DNA from: an uncultured Oscillospiraceae bacterium
GTDB lineage: Bacteria > Bacillota > Clostridia > Oscillospirales > Oscillospiraceae
Assembly: GCA_910578575.1 (NCBI GenBank)
Contig: CAJTQP010000008.1
Coordinates: forward strand, 1-52,072
Reading direction: 5' to 3'
Length of the DNA: 52,072 bases
Both the position numbers and the translations under genes were made by a program. Shown here in pieces: positions 23,410 through 31,544 of the stretch. Positions within the stretch are counted from its first letter, which is position 1. Each line of letters starts with the position of its first letter. The notes under the pieces were generated by a model. It was not told where the DNA came from. It did not search any database and saw only the letters and a program-made list of their open reading frames with translations.

Positions 23410-24540
23410 ATGTTTCAGTTGAGTAAGACCGAAGGAAAAGCCCGCCGGGGTGTTTTGACCTGTGCCCATGGCTCAGTCCAGACCCCGGCGTTTATGAATG
23501 TAGGGACCCAGGGGGCCATCAAAGGGGCCCTTTCCGCCTATGACCTCAAGGATATTGGCTGTCAGATCGAGCTTTCTAATACCTATCACCTGCACCTGCG
23601 TCCCGGCGACCAGGTGGTGCGGGAGATGGGAGGACTGCACAAATTTATGGGTTGGGATGGCCCCATGCTCACCGATTCCGGCGGCTTTCAGGTGTTTTCC
23701 CTGGCCAACCTGCGCACCATCAAGGAGGAGGGGGTCACCTTTGCCTCCCACATCGACGGCCGCCGCATTTTTATGGGGCCGGAAGAGAGTATGCGCATTC
23801 AGTCCAATTTAGGCTCGGATATCGCCATGGCCTTTGACGAGTGTGTGGAGAATCCCGCGCCCTACGACTACGCAAAGGCATCCTGTGCCCGTACCCTGCG
23901 CTGGCTGGAGCGCTGCAAGGTGGAACACGACCGCTTGAATGCACTGCCGGACTGCATCAATCCCAAGCAAATGCTCTTTGGTATCAATCAGGGGGCGACT
24001 TATGAGGACCTGCGGGTCTGGCACATGCAGGAGACGGCAAAGATCCCCTGTGACGGCTACGCCCTGGGTGGCTTGGCTGTGGGGGAGCCCACAGAGCTCA
24101 TGTACCGTATCATTGACGTGGTGGAGCCCTACATGCCAGAGGACAAGCCTCGTTACCTGATGGGTGTGGGGACCCCCACCAACATCATTGAGGGGATTGC
24201 CAGAGGTGTGGATATGTTCGACTGTGTGCTTCCAGCCCGGAACGCCCGCCATGGGAAGCTTTACACCTGGGAGGGTGCGCTGAATATCAAAAACGAGAAG
24301 TACAAGTGTGACGACCGCCCCATTGATCCGAGCTGTGACTGCCCTGTGTGCCGTTCCTTTTCCAGGGCATACCTGCGCCACCTGTTTGTGGCAGGGGAGA
24401 TGCTGGCCATGCGCCTGTGCGTGATGCACAATCTGTATTTCTACAATACGCTCTTGGCGCGGATTCGTCAGGCCCTAGATGAGGGCCGGTTTGGGGAGTT
24501 CCGGCAAGCGTATGGAGAAAAGCTGGCGGCAAGGCTCTAG
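23410..24540 (+). CDS. tgt: tRNA-guanine(34) transglycosylase
   Basis: A 376-residue Tgt, which swaps guanine-34 for preQ1 in tRNAs with GUN anticodons. Seen: TPAFMNVGTQGAIKG, the nucleophile region TDSGGFQVFS with the catalytic Asp, GGLAVGEP, and the zinc ligands CDCPVC...H near residues 305-340. ATG 23410 has AAGGAGG at ideal spacing; an earlier in-frame ATG lies within queA and is rejected. It acts directly before QueA in the pathway. Confidence 0.97.
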   Translation: MFQLSKTEGKARRGVLTCAHGSVQTPAFMNVGTQGAIKGALSAYDLKDIGCQIELSNTYHLHLRPGDQVVREMGGLHKFMGWDGPMLTDSGGFQVFSLANLRTIKEEGVTFASHIDGRRIFMGPEESMRIQSNLGSDIAMAFDECVENPAPYDYAKASCARTLRWLERCKVEHDRLNALPDCINPKQMLFGINQGATYEDLRVWHMQETAKIPCDGYALGGLAVGEPTELMYRIIDVVEPYMPEDKPRYLMGVGTPTNIIEGIARGVDMFDCVLPARNARHGKLYTWEGALNIKNEKYKCDDRPIDPSCDCPVCRSFSRAYLRHLFVAGEMLAMRLCVMHNLYFYNTLLARIRQALDEGRFGEFRQAYGEKLAARL

Positions 24541-24571
24541 GATTCAATTTTGCCGTCTGTGAAAAAAAGTC

Positions 24572-24600
24572 TTGTCAAATAGGGAACTTTCTTTTATAAT
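24572..24600 (+). promoter_or_regulatory. Sigma-A promoter for yajC
   Basis: TTGTCA (24572-24577), 17-base spacer, TATAAT (24595-24600), 45 bp before the TTG start at 24646. Confidence 0.85.
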
Positions 24601-24645
24601 AAGGGAATAGACAGCGAGACTCTATTTCAACCGGAGGGAAACATT

Positions 24646-24933
24646 TTGGGTAACGAACTGACTTTTATTCTGATCCTGCTGGTGGCGTACATTCTGATCT
24701 TCTACTTCCTAAAAATGCGCCCGGACAAGAAGCGCAAGAAGGAACAGGATCAAATGAAGAAATCTTTGGTTCCGGGGGACACCGTAACCATGATTGATGG
24801 CATCATTGGGACCGTCTGCGCCGTGAAGGAAAAGACCATCGTGGTGGAGACCGGTGCTGACCGTGTCCGTCTGGAATATGCACTTTGGTCCATTATGGAA
24901 AAGGGTGCAGCCGTGGGACAGGCCCAGCAGTAA
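24646..24933 (+). CDS. yajC: Preprotein translocase subunit YajC
   Basis: A 95-residue protein with one N-terminal membrane segment (about 6-22), the YFLKMRPDKKRKKEQDQM basic stretch and the VPGDTVTMIDGIIGTV motif that defines YajC. It is the accessory subunit of the Sec-SecDF complex. The start is TTG with GGAGG 12 bases upstream. It follows tgt, the common bacterial order, but secDF are not next to it here. Confidence 0.95.
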   Translation: MGNELTFILILLVAYILIFYFLKMRPDKKRKKEQDQMKKSLVPGDTVTMIDGIIGTVCAVKEKTIVVETGADRVRLEYALWSIMEKGAAVGQAQQ

Positions 24934-24949
24934 AAGGGACCGTCATAGA

Positions 24950-25005
24950 AAAAATCCTCCTCGCATAGAATCCACCAGAGATTCTGTTTGAGGAGGGATT
25001 TTTTT
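24950..25005 (+). terminator. Hairpin after yajC that overlaps the next ribosome site
   Basis: AATCCTCCTC pairs with GAGGAGGGATT through an inner AGAATC/GATTCT stem, followed by a T7 run. It is a good terminator for yajC, yet its 3' arm contains the AGGAGG ribosome site of the next gene, whose TTG start lies in the T-run. Confidence 0.8.
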
Positions 25006-25423
25006 GCGTAAAGCGGACTTGCCAAAGGCAGCTTCTATCCCAGCGCTGATCCTGCCCGTTTTGCTGGGTACCGGCGTGGCTTTGGCGTTACTTTTCCTAG
25101 CGGCCTTTTTGGTGGCTGCCCTCATCTGGGGCGGTGTGCTGCCGGCGGACAATCCAAGCCTATTCCTCACCGTATGTGCTGGGGTCTGCGCTTTGATTGG
25201 TGGCCGGGCGGCCATTGGAAAGGGGAGTGGGCAGGCGATGTTGACCGGTGCCCTAACCGCTGCGGTGGTGTGCGTGGCGCTACTCCTGATTTGTCTGGCC
25301 GCGGCAGGGGAGCTTGCGTTTCCCACGCAGTTGGGGGCGGTGCTGCTGATGACCATGGCAGGAGGCTGCCTTTCCGGTATGTTTGGAAAAAAGCGTAAGA
25401 AAAAGAGGAAGAAAGCATCGTGA
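25004..25423 (+). CDS. TIGR04086-like small membrane protein
   Basis: A 139-residue protein with four hydrophobic segments (about 12-40, 50-66, 77-103, 108-125) and a strongly basic tail KKRKKKRKK. It resembles the TIGR04086 membrane family of Clostridia, often found near yajC; the function is unknown. The TTG at 25004 has AGGAGG at normal spacing, but that site is buried in the upstream terminator stem. It overlaps the next gene by 4 bp. Confidence 0.75.
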   Translation: MRKADLPKAASIPALILPVLLGTGVALALLFLAAFLVAALIWGGVLPADNPSLFLTVCAGVCALIGGRAAIGKGSGQAMLTGALTAAVVCVALLLICLAAAGELAFPTQLGAVLLMTMAGGCLSGMFGKKRKKKRKKAS

Positions 25424-25992
25424 AAAAGGCTGACGTGCAGAAGGGGAGACGCGGCAAAAAGGGAGACAAACAGCGGGACGTTCTGCTCTGTATCCTAGCC
25501 ATTTCCTTTCTTCTGGGCACTGTGCTGGGCACAACGGTGGAAAACAGCATGGCGACGGAGCCCTACATCCTGCGATTCTTCCAGGATTGCACCCAAGGAG
25601 GGGTAAAAGCCTCCTTTTGGCGGGAGACATGGACCATTCTTCGTTGGCCGGCAGGGGTCCTGGTTTTAAGCATCCTGCCGTTCTCCTTGCTGACTATCCC
25701 GACGCTGTTTTTCTTCCGGAGTTTTTTCTTGGCCTATAGCGTTGCCGCAGTGTCTGGCGGGACGGGGATGGTAGGGAACGTATGCGCCGGGCTGCTGTTT
25801 GGGCCCACATGTTTGTTGACTGTGCCGGTGCTGTTTGTCCTTGGCACCATGGGGCTTTTGCGAAAGGCAGAAAAACAGCCCATCCCGTTGGAGCACGGGG
25901 GACTTTGCCTCGGCGCACTTGCACTTTGCATCCTTCTGGATCAAACTGCTGTCCCGTTTACCTTGTCGTGCTTCCTGCGGCTGGTATCGTAA
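25420..25992 (+). CDS. SpoIIM-like membrane protein
   Basis: A 190-residue membrane protein with a basic N terminus and four to five hydrophobic segments. The FLLGTVLGTT start, the internal FRSFFLAYSV segment and the overall size resemble the SpoIIM/DUF95 family, which acts with SpoIID and SpoIIP in spore engulfment; a SpoIID-type gene lies 3 kb upstream. The GTG start overlaps the previous stop (GTGA), so the pair is coupled. The assignment is by pattern only. Confidence 0.55.
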   Translation: MKKADVQKGRRGKKGDKQRDVLLCILAISFLLGTVLGTTVENSMATEPYILRFFQDCTQGGVKASFWRETWTILRWPAGVLVLSILPFSLLTIPTLFFFRSFFLAYSVAAVSGGTGMVGNVCAGLLFGPTCLLTVPVLFVLGTMGLLRKAEKQPIPLEHGGLCLGALALCILLDQTAVPFTLSCFLRLVS

Positions 25993-26069
25993 AAAAAGAG
26001 TGTAGTAAAAGGGGAGGGGCTCGGTTGCAGAAAACCGGGCTCCTCGATTTCTATAAAGTAGGTTATCAC

Positions 26070-26639
26070 TTATTTGAGTACAATCAAGTCTGAAAGCTCA
26101 TAACGATTGTGTCCTGGTAATTGCTTTTTGTAGTTCCAGCATCGAATCGCATCCTTTAAGCTTTTTCCCTGATTTTCTGCAAAAAAATCCCGTATGTAAG
26201 TGTTATACTCAAATTGACTGTCGATCTGTGTCTTGTTTGTTTTCTTCTCCTTGAGGATTTGATAGTATGCCGTAATTGCGTCTTGATAGGTTTTTCCCGC
26301 ATTGCTTTTTAACCATTTCTGAAATGACACATTGAATGAAAAGCTTTTTCCAATGTGCTCCTTGAAAAACGCCCGGTGTTGTTGGGAACAAACCAGGTTT
26401 TCCTCAATTTCTGTATCAACGGTGATTTTCGATATAGTGGTTCCTTTTTGCTTTCCTGTAGGCGCAGCGCAAATTTTTCCTGTATCAAGATAATGGGCAA
26501 TTTGATCTGTAAGCTCGATTTTTCCACCAGAAGACGGCAGGTCATGTTTCTTACAGAAATCCACCAATTCTGTTTTTAGATAATAGAAATTGCGGAAAGT
26601 TTTGCTGTCTAGGCTTTGATCTAAAGCAGGTCGTTCCAT
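26070..26639 (-). CDS. SAP domain-containing protein
   Basis: A 189-residue basic protein. Residues about 13-50 (FYYLKTELVDFCKKHDLPSSGGKIELTDQIAHYL) form a SAP motif, a small helix-extension-helix that binds DNA or RNA. The remainder has repeated SFQKWLKSNAGKTYQDAI-like helices and resembles the DUF6434 group often fused to SAP. The gene is clearly AT-richer than its surroundings, pointing to acquisition. ATG 26639 follows AAAGGAAA; the frame extends 40 codons further upstream through the promoter and is rejected there. It lies alone beside the dif-like site. Confidence 0.75.
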   Translation of the reverse strand: MERPALDQSLDSKTFRNFYYLKTELVDFCKKHDLPSSGGKIELTDQIAHYLDTGKICAAPTGKQKGTTISKITVDTEIEENLVCSQQHRAFFKEHIGKSFSFNVSFQKWLKSNAGKTYQDAITAYYQILKEKKTNKTQIDSQFEYNTYIRDFFAENQGKSLKDAIRCWNYKKQLPGHNRYELSDLIVLK

Positions 26640-26679
26640 AATCGTTTTCCTTTTTTGATTGGGTTTATATTTGCAATTT

Positions 26680-26709
26680 ATTTTATCACAGAGGACAGGC
26701 TCCATGCAA
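26680..26709 (-). promoter_or_regulatory. Promoter of the SAP-domain gene
   Basis: TTGCAT (26704-26709), 18-base spacer, TAAAAT (26680-26685) on the minus strand, about 41 bp before the ATG at 26639. Confidence 0.65.
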
Positions 26710-26769
26710 TGTTTATACTTGCGTTTTTTTCTCCTGACTGATATAATGAGTTCGAGCAATCACGGCGAG

Positions 26770-26788
26770 TACTCCCAAAGGGGAGTAT
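26770..26788 (+). repeat. Small hairpin upstream of the dif-like site
   Basis: TACTCCC/GGGAGTA around AAAG, followed by TCCTTTC. It may be a weak terminator or part of the recombination region. Confidence 0.4.
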
Positions 26789-26804
26789 CCTTTCAAAAGA
26801 ACCA

Positions 26805-26832
26805 ACTTCGCATAATGTAGATTTTGCGAAGT
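26805..26832. other. dif-like Xer recombination site
   Basis: 28 bp in 11-6-11 form: ACTTCGCATAA, spacer TGTAGA, TTTTGCGAAGT. The arms are inverted repeats with 10 of 11 matches. The core CGCATAATGTA-ATT matches the Escherichia coli dif core (CGCATAATGTATATT) very closely. It lies 41 bp before the start of a tyrosine recombinase gene. This is a candidate chromosome dimer resolution site, or the target of a dif-using mobile element. Confidence 0.85.
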
Positions 26833-26873
26833 TAGGACTGCTAATTTTACGGAAAATCAGGAGGAATGCCCCA

Positions 26874-27857
26874 ATGGCGGATTATTGGCAAGAAGCGCCC
26901 CCTGTGTTACAGGAGTTTTTGAACTATCACGAATCCATCCTATCCCATTCATCCAAAACGGTGGACGAATATTTCCTGGACCTACGGGCTTTTTTTCGGT
27001 ACCTAAAGCTGCGCCGGGACCCGTCCTTGGCGGACATGCCGTTTCGTGAGATATCAATTCTGGATGTTGATCTGGACTTTGTCGCCAGCATACAGCTCTC
27101 AGAGATTTACGGCTTTCTGACCTTTCTCACTGGCGGCGGCAAAGATGGCAAGGCGGAAGCCTCCACTCGTGCCAGAAAATGCACAGCCATCCGCTCCTTT
27201 TACGATTATTTGAGCGTTCATACCCATAAGCTGGAAAACAACCCAACCCAATCCCTAAATAGCCCCAAACTTCGGAAAGGATTGCCCCGGTATCTGTCCC
27301 TTTCCGAGAGCCTGCGTCTCTTGGAATCTGTCTCTGGTCCAAACGAGGTGCGGGACTACTGCATCCTGACCCTCTTTTTGAACTGCGGTCTGCGGGTGGG
27401 TGAACTGGTGGGGCTCAACGTCCAAGATGTGCGGGACGATACCATCCGCGTTTTGGGAAAAGGAAATAAAGAGCGGCAGCTTTATCTCAACGAAGCCTGT
27501 CTGGAGGCCTTGGCTGCTTACTTGGCCCAGCGTCCGGAACCAAAGGACGAGCTGCGCCATCGGGACGCCCTGTTCGTCTCCCGAAATAAGACTCGTCTGA
27601 CCACACGGGCGGTGGAAAACATCGTACAAAAAGCGGTGAATCAGGCTGGCTTAGACCCCAAATACTCCCCGCATAAGCTCCGCCACACAGCAGCAACGCT
27701 AATGCTCAACAACGGTGTGGATATCCGTACCCTTCAGGATGTGTTAGGCCATGAGAATTTGGGCACCACACAAATCTACACCCACGTTTCCGACGGCAAC
27801 CTAAAAATGGCGGTGGATGCCAACCCGTTGGCACAGGTGAGAAAACAAGAGGAATAA
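26874..27857 (+). CDS. Tyrosine recombinase, Xer type
   Basis: A 327-residue site-specific recombinase. The N-terminal core-binding domain (about 1-125) precedes the catalytic domain, where all active-site residues are visible: R174 (CGLRVGE), K196 (GKGNKER), H267 and R270 (HKLRH), H293 (LGHENL) and Y302 (IYTH). It is a XerC/XerD-like enzyme, slightly longer than usual. The dif-like site lies immediately upstream, as for the single-recombinase XerS/difSL and XerH/difH systems. ATG 26874 follows AGGAGGAATGCCCC. It may resolve chromosome dimers at the terminus. Confidence 0.95.
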   Translation: MADYWQEAPPVLQEFLNYHESILSHSSKTVDEYFLDLRAFFRYLKLRRDPSLADMPFREISILDVDLDFVASIQLSEIYGFLTFLTGGGKDGKAEASTRARKCTAIRSFYDYLSVHTHKLENNPTQSLNSPKLRKGLPRYLSLSESLRLLESVSGPNEVRDYCILTLFLNCGLRVGELVGLNVQDVRDDTIRVLGKGNKERQLYLNEACLEALAAYLAQRPEPKDELRHRDALFVSRNKTRLTTRAVENIVQKAVNQAGLDPKYSPHKLRHTAATLMLNNGVDIRTLQDVLGHENLGTTQIYTHVSDGNLKMAVDANPLAQVRKQEE

Positions 27858-27867
27858 AAAGCACAGG

Positions 27868-27895
27868 AGCTGGATCATTCGCAAATGTGATCCAG
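27868..27895 (-). terminator. Terminator overlapping the arsR end
   Basis: GCTGGATCA and TGATCCAGC arms with a 10-base loop. On the minus strand it is followed by TCCTGTGCTTTTTATT. The arsR stop codon lies within the hairpin. It ends the long murD-to-arsR operon. Confidence 0.7.
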
Positions 27896-28201
27896 CCCCT
27901 GAGAAAAAATCGTTTTTACATGATCGTCAGCGAGAGAGTAATAGACCATCTTCCCTTCCCTGCGGGATTTCACCAGCCTGGCTTGCTTGAGGATACGAAG
28001 CTGGTGGGAGATTGCAGACATGGTCATTCCCAGAGATTCGGCAATGTCTCCCACCCCCCTCTCCTCATCAAAAAGTGCGTAGAGGATCTTGATTCGGGTG
28101 CTGTCGCCAAAAATCTTGTACAACTCCGCCAGGTCGCAGAGCATCCCTTCGTCTGGAATGGGATGGGGTTCCTTCTGTTGTTTGTTTTTTTTCTCTTCCA
28201 T
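27875..28201 (-). CDS. ArsR/SmtB family regulator
   Basis: A 108-residue winged-helix protein. The DNA-binding part IFGDSTRIKILYAL ... GVGDIAESLGMTMSAISHQLRILKQARLVKSRREGKMVYYSL at about 29-90 is classic ArsR/SmtB. The ELCVCDL-type cysteine box is absent (GVGDI instead); His/Asp residues in the C-terminal DDHVKTIFSQGLDH helix fit an alpha-5 CzrA-like zinc site. The ATG overlaps the ligA stop by 1 bp. No metal transporter is adjacent, so its target is unknown. Confidence 0.9.
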   Translation of the reverse strand: MEEKKNKQQKEPHPIPDEGMLCDLAELYKIFGDSTRIKILYALFDEERGVGDIAESLGMTMSAISHQLRILKQARLVKSRREGKMVYYSLADDHVKTIFSQGLDHICE

Positions 28202-30270
28202 TAACTGTTCTCCTCTGGACTGGCACTTTCCTGGGCTAAGCGCTCCAAAACCTCCGGCCAGGAGAGCACAGGAATCTCCAGCTTGTGGGCCTTTTCCAGC
28301 TTACTGCCTGCGTTTTCCCCTGCCACCAAAAAGCTGGTTTTTTTCGAGACAGTTCCTGTGACCTTTCCCCCATTCTCCGTAATAAGCTGGCCCGCCTCTT
28401 CCCTGCTCACATCCGGCAATGTGCCTGTGATGACCACGGTTTTTCCGGAGAATGGCAGTGCTTCCGCTGGCGGCAGCTTGATTTCCTGGGCCATATTCAC
28501 CCCTGCGGCTTTGAACTTTTTCATCAGTGTCTGACTGCTCTCGCGTTGGAAATACGCTGCCACGCATTTGGCGGAGATGGGCCCGATGTCATCTATGGCG
28601 GTTAGTTCCTCCTCTGTGGCAGAAGCCAGGGCATCCAAGGAACCCAAGTGGTCCATCAGGGCTTGGGCGGCAGACTTCCCCACGTTGGAGATGCCAAGGC
28701 CCGTGAGCAGACGGGCGGGTGGGTTTTGCTTTGCCTTCTCAATGTTCCCTAAGAGTTTATCCGTGTTTTTTTCCTTGCCGATGATACCCGCCTCAATCAG
28801 CGCATCACGGTGTTGGTAGAGGGTAAAAATATCTGCCACATCCCGAAGATAGCCCTTTTCAATCAAATCATGCACATAGACAGCCCCAAAGCCCTTGATA
28901 TCCATAGCACCACGGGCTACAAAGTGGGCAATGAGCCGTTCCAGCTGCGCCGGGCAGTTTAGGTTGACGCATTTCAAATCCGCAGTGTCCTCCCGGACTG
29001 CCGGCTGGCCACACACAGGACACACCATGGGAATTTGATACACCTCCCCATCGGGGGGGTGTTTTTCGTCCACCACGGCAACGCACTTGGGGATAACTTC
29101 CCCGGACTTTTCAATCAGCAAGGTGGAACCCAAACGGACACCCAAGCTGTTGATATAGTCCTGGTTGTGCAGGGTACAACGGGACACCGTAGTCCCGCAC
29201 AACCGCACCGGTTCAAAAATTGCCGTGGGGGTGATTCGCCCCGTCCGGCCCACAGAGAGCTCGATTTCCAATAATTTTGCTTCCTTCTGTTCCGGCGGAT
29301 ATTTATAGGCCACCTGATAGCCGCTGTTTTTTGCGGTATCTTTCAAAAGATGCCGGGCTGACAAGTCATTGACCTTTACAACCGCACCGTCGATCTCATA
29401 GGCCAGCGTTCCCCGAAGTTCCCCGATGGCCTGGATCGCCCTCCAGACCTCCTCCATGTCTTGGCAGACATAGTAGTTGGGGATCACGGTCACGCCACAG
29501 TTCTTTAGAAAATCATAGGCCTCTTGGTGGGTATGCAACGTCTTCCCCTGAATGTCTTGGACATTGAACACGAAAAAGGACAGCCCACGGGACTGGGTCA
29601 CTGAGGGGTCCAACTGCCGCAACGTCCCGGCTGCGCAGTTGCGCGGATTGGCAAAGGGCTTCTTGCCTAAGAGTTCCTGGGTCTCATTCACCGCTTCAAA
29701 GGCGGCTTCGGTCATATAGACCTCCCCCCGAAGTTCCAGATATTCCACGGGCTGACGGAGGGTTTTCGCCACGTCATCAATGACGCGGGCGTTGGCGGTC
29801 ACATCTTCCCCCATGGTGCGGCCGTCCCCACGGGTGATGGCGGTGACTAGGTTTCCGTTTTCATAACGTAGGGACATGGAAAGGCCGTCTATTTTGGTCT
29901 CCACCAAAAAGCTGGTATCTTCCCCTAGCTTTTCCTTGCAGTCGGAGACAAAATGCTCCACCTCTTCCCTGCTGAACAGGTCCTGCATGGAGAGCATGGG
30001 AACCCGGTGAGCAATCAGGACGCCGGCGCTCCGCTTGGCCTTTCCCCCTACCCGCTGGGTAGGTGAGTCGACGGTCACAAGCTCCGGGTGGGCTGCTTCA
30101 ATGGCCTTCAGTTCCCCCATAAGTGTGTCGTATTCCCGGTCGGAGATGACGGGGGCATCTTGATTGTAATAGAGCTCACTGTGATGGTTCAACAGTTCCC
30201 GAAGTTCTTGGGCACGTTTGGCTTCCTCCACGGTCGTGTCCTCCTTTGCATGAACATCCACAGAGATCAT
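28201..30270 (-). CDS. ligA: NAD-dependent DNA ligase
   Basis: A 689-residue LigA, which seals nicks in DNA. The adenylation motif ETKIDGLSM with the catalytic Lys lies at about 123-131, followed by the OB fold, a four-Cys zinc finger (CPVCGQ ... CVNLNCPAQ) near 405-430, helix-hairpin-helix repeats (GISNVG, DDIGPIS) and a C-terminal BRCT domain starting near 600 (LPFSGKTVVITGTLP). Length is slightly above typical. The start overlaps the stop of the upstream PLP-enzyme gene by 4 bp. Confidence 0.97.
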   Translation of the reverse strand: MISVDVHAKEDTTVEEAKRAQELRELLNHHSELYYNQDAPVISDREYDTLMGELKAIEAAHPELVTVDSPTQRVGGKAKRSAGVLIAHRVPMLSMQDLFSREEVEHFVSDCKEKLGEDTSFLVETKIDGLSMSLRYENGNLVTAITRGDGRTMGEDVTANARVIDDVAKTLRQPVEYLELRGEVYMTEAAFEAVNETQELLGKKPFANPRNCAAGTLRQLDPSVTQSRGLSFFVFNVQDIQGKTLHTHQEAYDFLKNCGVTVIPNYYVCQDMEEVWRAIQAIGELRGTLAYEIDGAVVKVNDLSARHLLKDTAKNSGYQVAYKYPPEQKEAKLLEIELSVGRTGRITPTAIFEPVRLCGTTVSRCTLHNQDYINSLGVRLGSTLLIEKSGEVIPKCVAVVDEKHPPDGEVYQIPMVCPVCGQPAVREDTADLKCVNLNCPAQLERLIAHFVARGAMDIKGFGAVYVHDLIEKGYLRDVADIFTLYQHRDALIEAGIIGKEKNTDKLLGNIEKAKQNPPARLLTGLGISNVGKSAAQALMDHLGSLDALASATEEELTAIDDIGPISAKCVAAYFQRESSQTLMKKFKAAGVNMAQEIKLPPAEALPFSGKTVVITGTLPDVSREEAGQLITENGGKVTGTVSKKTSFLVAGENAGSKLEKAHKLEIPVLSWPEVLERLAQESASPEENS

Positions 30271-31517
30271 TCCCCCAAAAGTGCTTGGGCAGCCAACAAG
30301 ATGCCCAATTTTCCGGATTCATAGGTCAGCCCCCCCTGCATATAGACCGTATAGGGCGGACGCATGGGGGCATCGGCGGAGAGCTCAATGGAGGCGCCCT
30401 GAATGAAAGCTCCAGCGGCCATAATGACCGGGCAGTCGTAGCCGGGCATATCCCAGGGGACGGGGGTAACGTAGGAATCCACCGGCGCACCGGATTGGAT
30501 CCCTTGACAGAATTTTTCCACTGCCTCCGGTTTTTCCAGGTGGATCATCTGAATGATATCGTGGCGGACATCCTGGGATGTGGGGCTGGTACGATACCCC
30601 AACAGTTCCATGACCTTGGCGGCAAAGACCGCTGTTTTGGTGGCCTGGGCTACCGTATGGGGGGCGAGAAATAGCCCCTGGTAGAGGGCTCGATTGGTGC
30701 CCAAGCTGGCACCACACTCCCGGCCGATCCCAGGAACGGTCATACGCATGGCGGCGCTCTCCACCAGGTCTTTCCTGCCAGCCACATACCCCCCCATGGG
30801 AGCCAGTCCCCCGCCGGGGTTTTTGATGAGAGAACCCATAATCAAATCCGCCCCCACCTGGGAGGGTTCTATGGTCTCCACAAATTCACCGTAGCAATTA
30901 TCCACTAAAATGTTGACAGTAGGCCGAACTGTGCGGATGGCTGCGCAGATTTCTCGGATTTCATCCACGGAAAGAGAGGCGCGGGTGGCATAGCCACGGG
31001 AGCGCTGGATCAGCACGGCTTTCACCGTTTCATCTTGCACCGCCTGAACGATACCGGGCAGGTCCGGTGTGTCATCGGCAGTCAGATCCACCTGCCGGTA
31101 GGTTACGCCGAACTCTTTCAGGGAACCGTTTCCGTTGCCGGTAATCCCAATCACGCTCTGTAAGGTGTCATAAGGTGCGCCAATGGCAGAGAGCAGCACA
31201 TCTCCCGGCCGGAGAACACCGTAGAGCGCGGAGGCAATGGCGTGGGTACCGTTGACGAAGGTGGTGCGCACCATGGCGTCTTCGGTGCCGAAAATATCGG
31301 CATAAATAGCCCCTAAGGTATCCCGCCCCAGGTCGTCATAGCCATAGCCGGTACTTCCCTGGAAAAAGGCTTCAGAAACTTTATGGGTATGGAAGGCGGA
31401 GAGGACTTTTTGGGTGTTGATCTCCGCGATTTCGTCGATGTGGGCGAACTGCTGGGCCAAGGCATCCTGGGCCTGTTTTCCCAGGGCACGGACCCGATTA
31501 CTAAGCTGTAAAGGCAT
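30267..31517 (-). CDS. PLP-dependent methionine gamma-lyase-like protein (YnbB type)
   Basis: A 416-residue fold-type I pyridoxal-phosphate enzyme of the 'aluminum resistance/YnbB' family. The PLP region shows FVNGTHAIASALY near 88, VDNCYGEF near 200 and the Schiff-base lysine in MGSLIKNPGGG near 228. The reaction in this family is not established, although it is related to Cys/Met metabolism lyases. It sits in the operon between the M42 peptidases and ligA, with a 4-bp overlap to ligA. Confidence 0.88.
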   Translation of the reverse strand: MPLQLSNRVRALGKQAQDALAQQFAHIDEIAEINTQKVLSAFHTHKVSEAFFQGSTGYGYDDLGRDTLGAIYADIFGTEDAMVRTTFVNGTHAIASALYGVLRPGDVLLSAIGAPYDTLQSVIGITGNGNGSLKEFGVTYRQVDLTADDTPDLPGIVQAVQDETVKAVLIQRSRGYATRASLSVDEIREICAAIRTVRPTVNILVDNCYGEFVETIEPSQVGADLIMGSLIKNPGGGLAPMGGYVAGRKDLVESAAMRMTVPGIGRECGASLGTNRALYQGLFLAPHTVAQATKTAVFAAKVMELLGYRTSPTSQDVRHDIIQMIHLEKPEAVEKFCQGIQSGAPVDSYVTPVPWDMPGYDCPVIMAAGAFIQGASIELSADAPMRPPYTVYMQGGLTYESGKLGILLAAQALLGE

Positions 31518-31544
31518 AGGTTTTTACATCCTTTATTTTTATCG

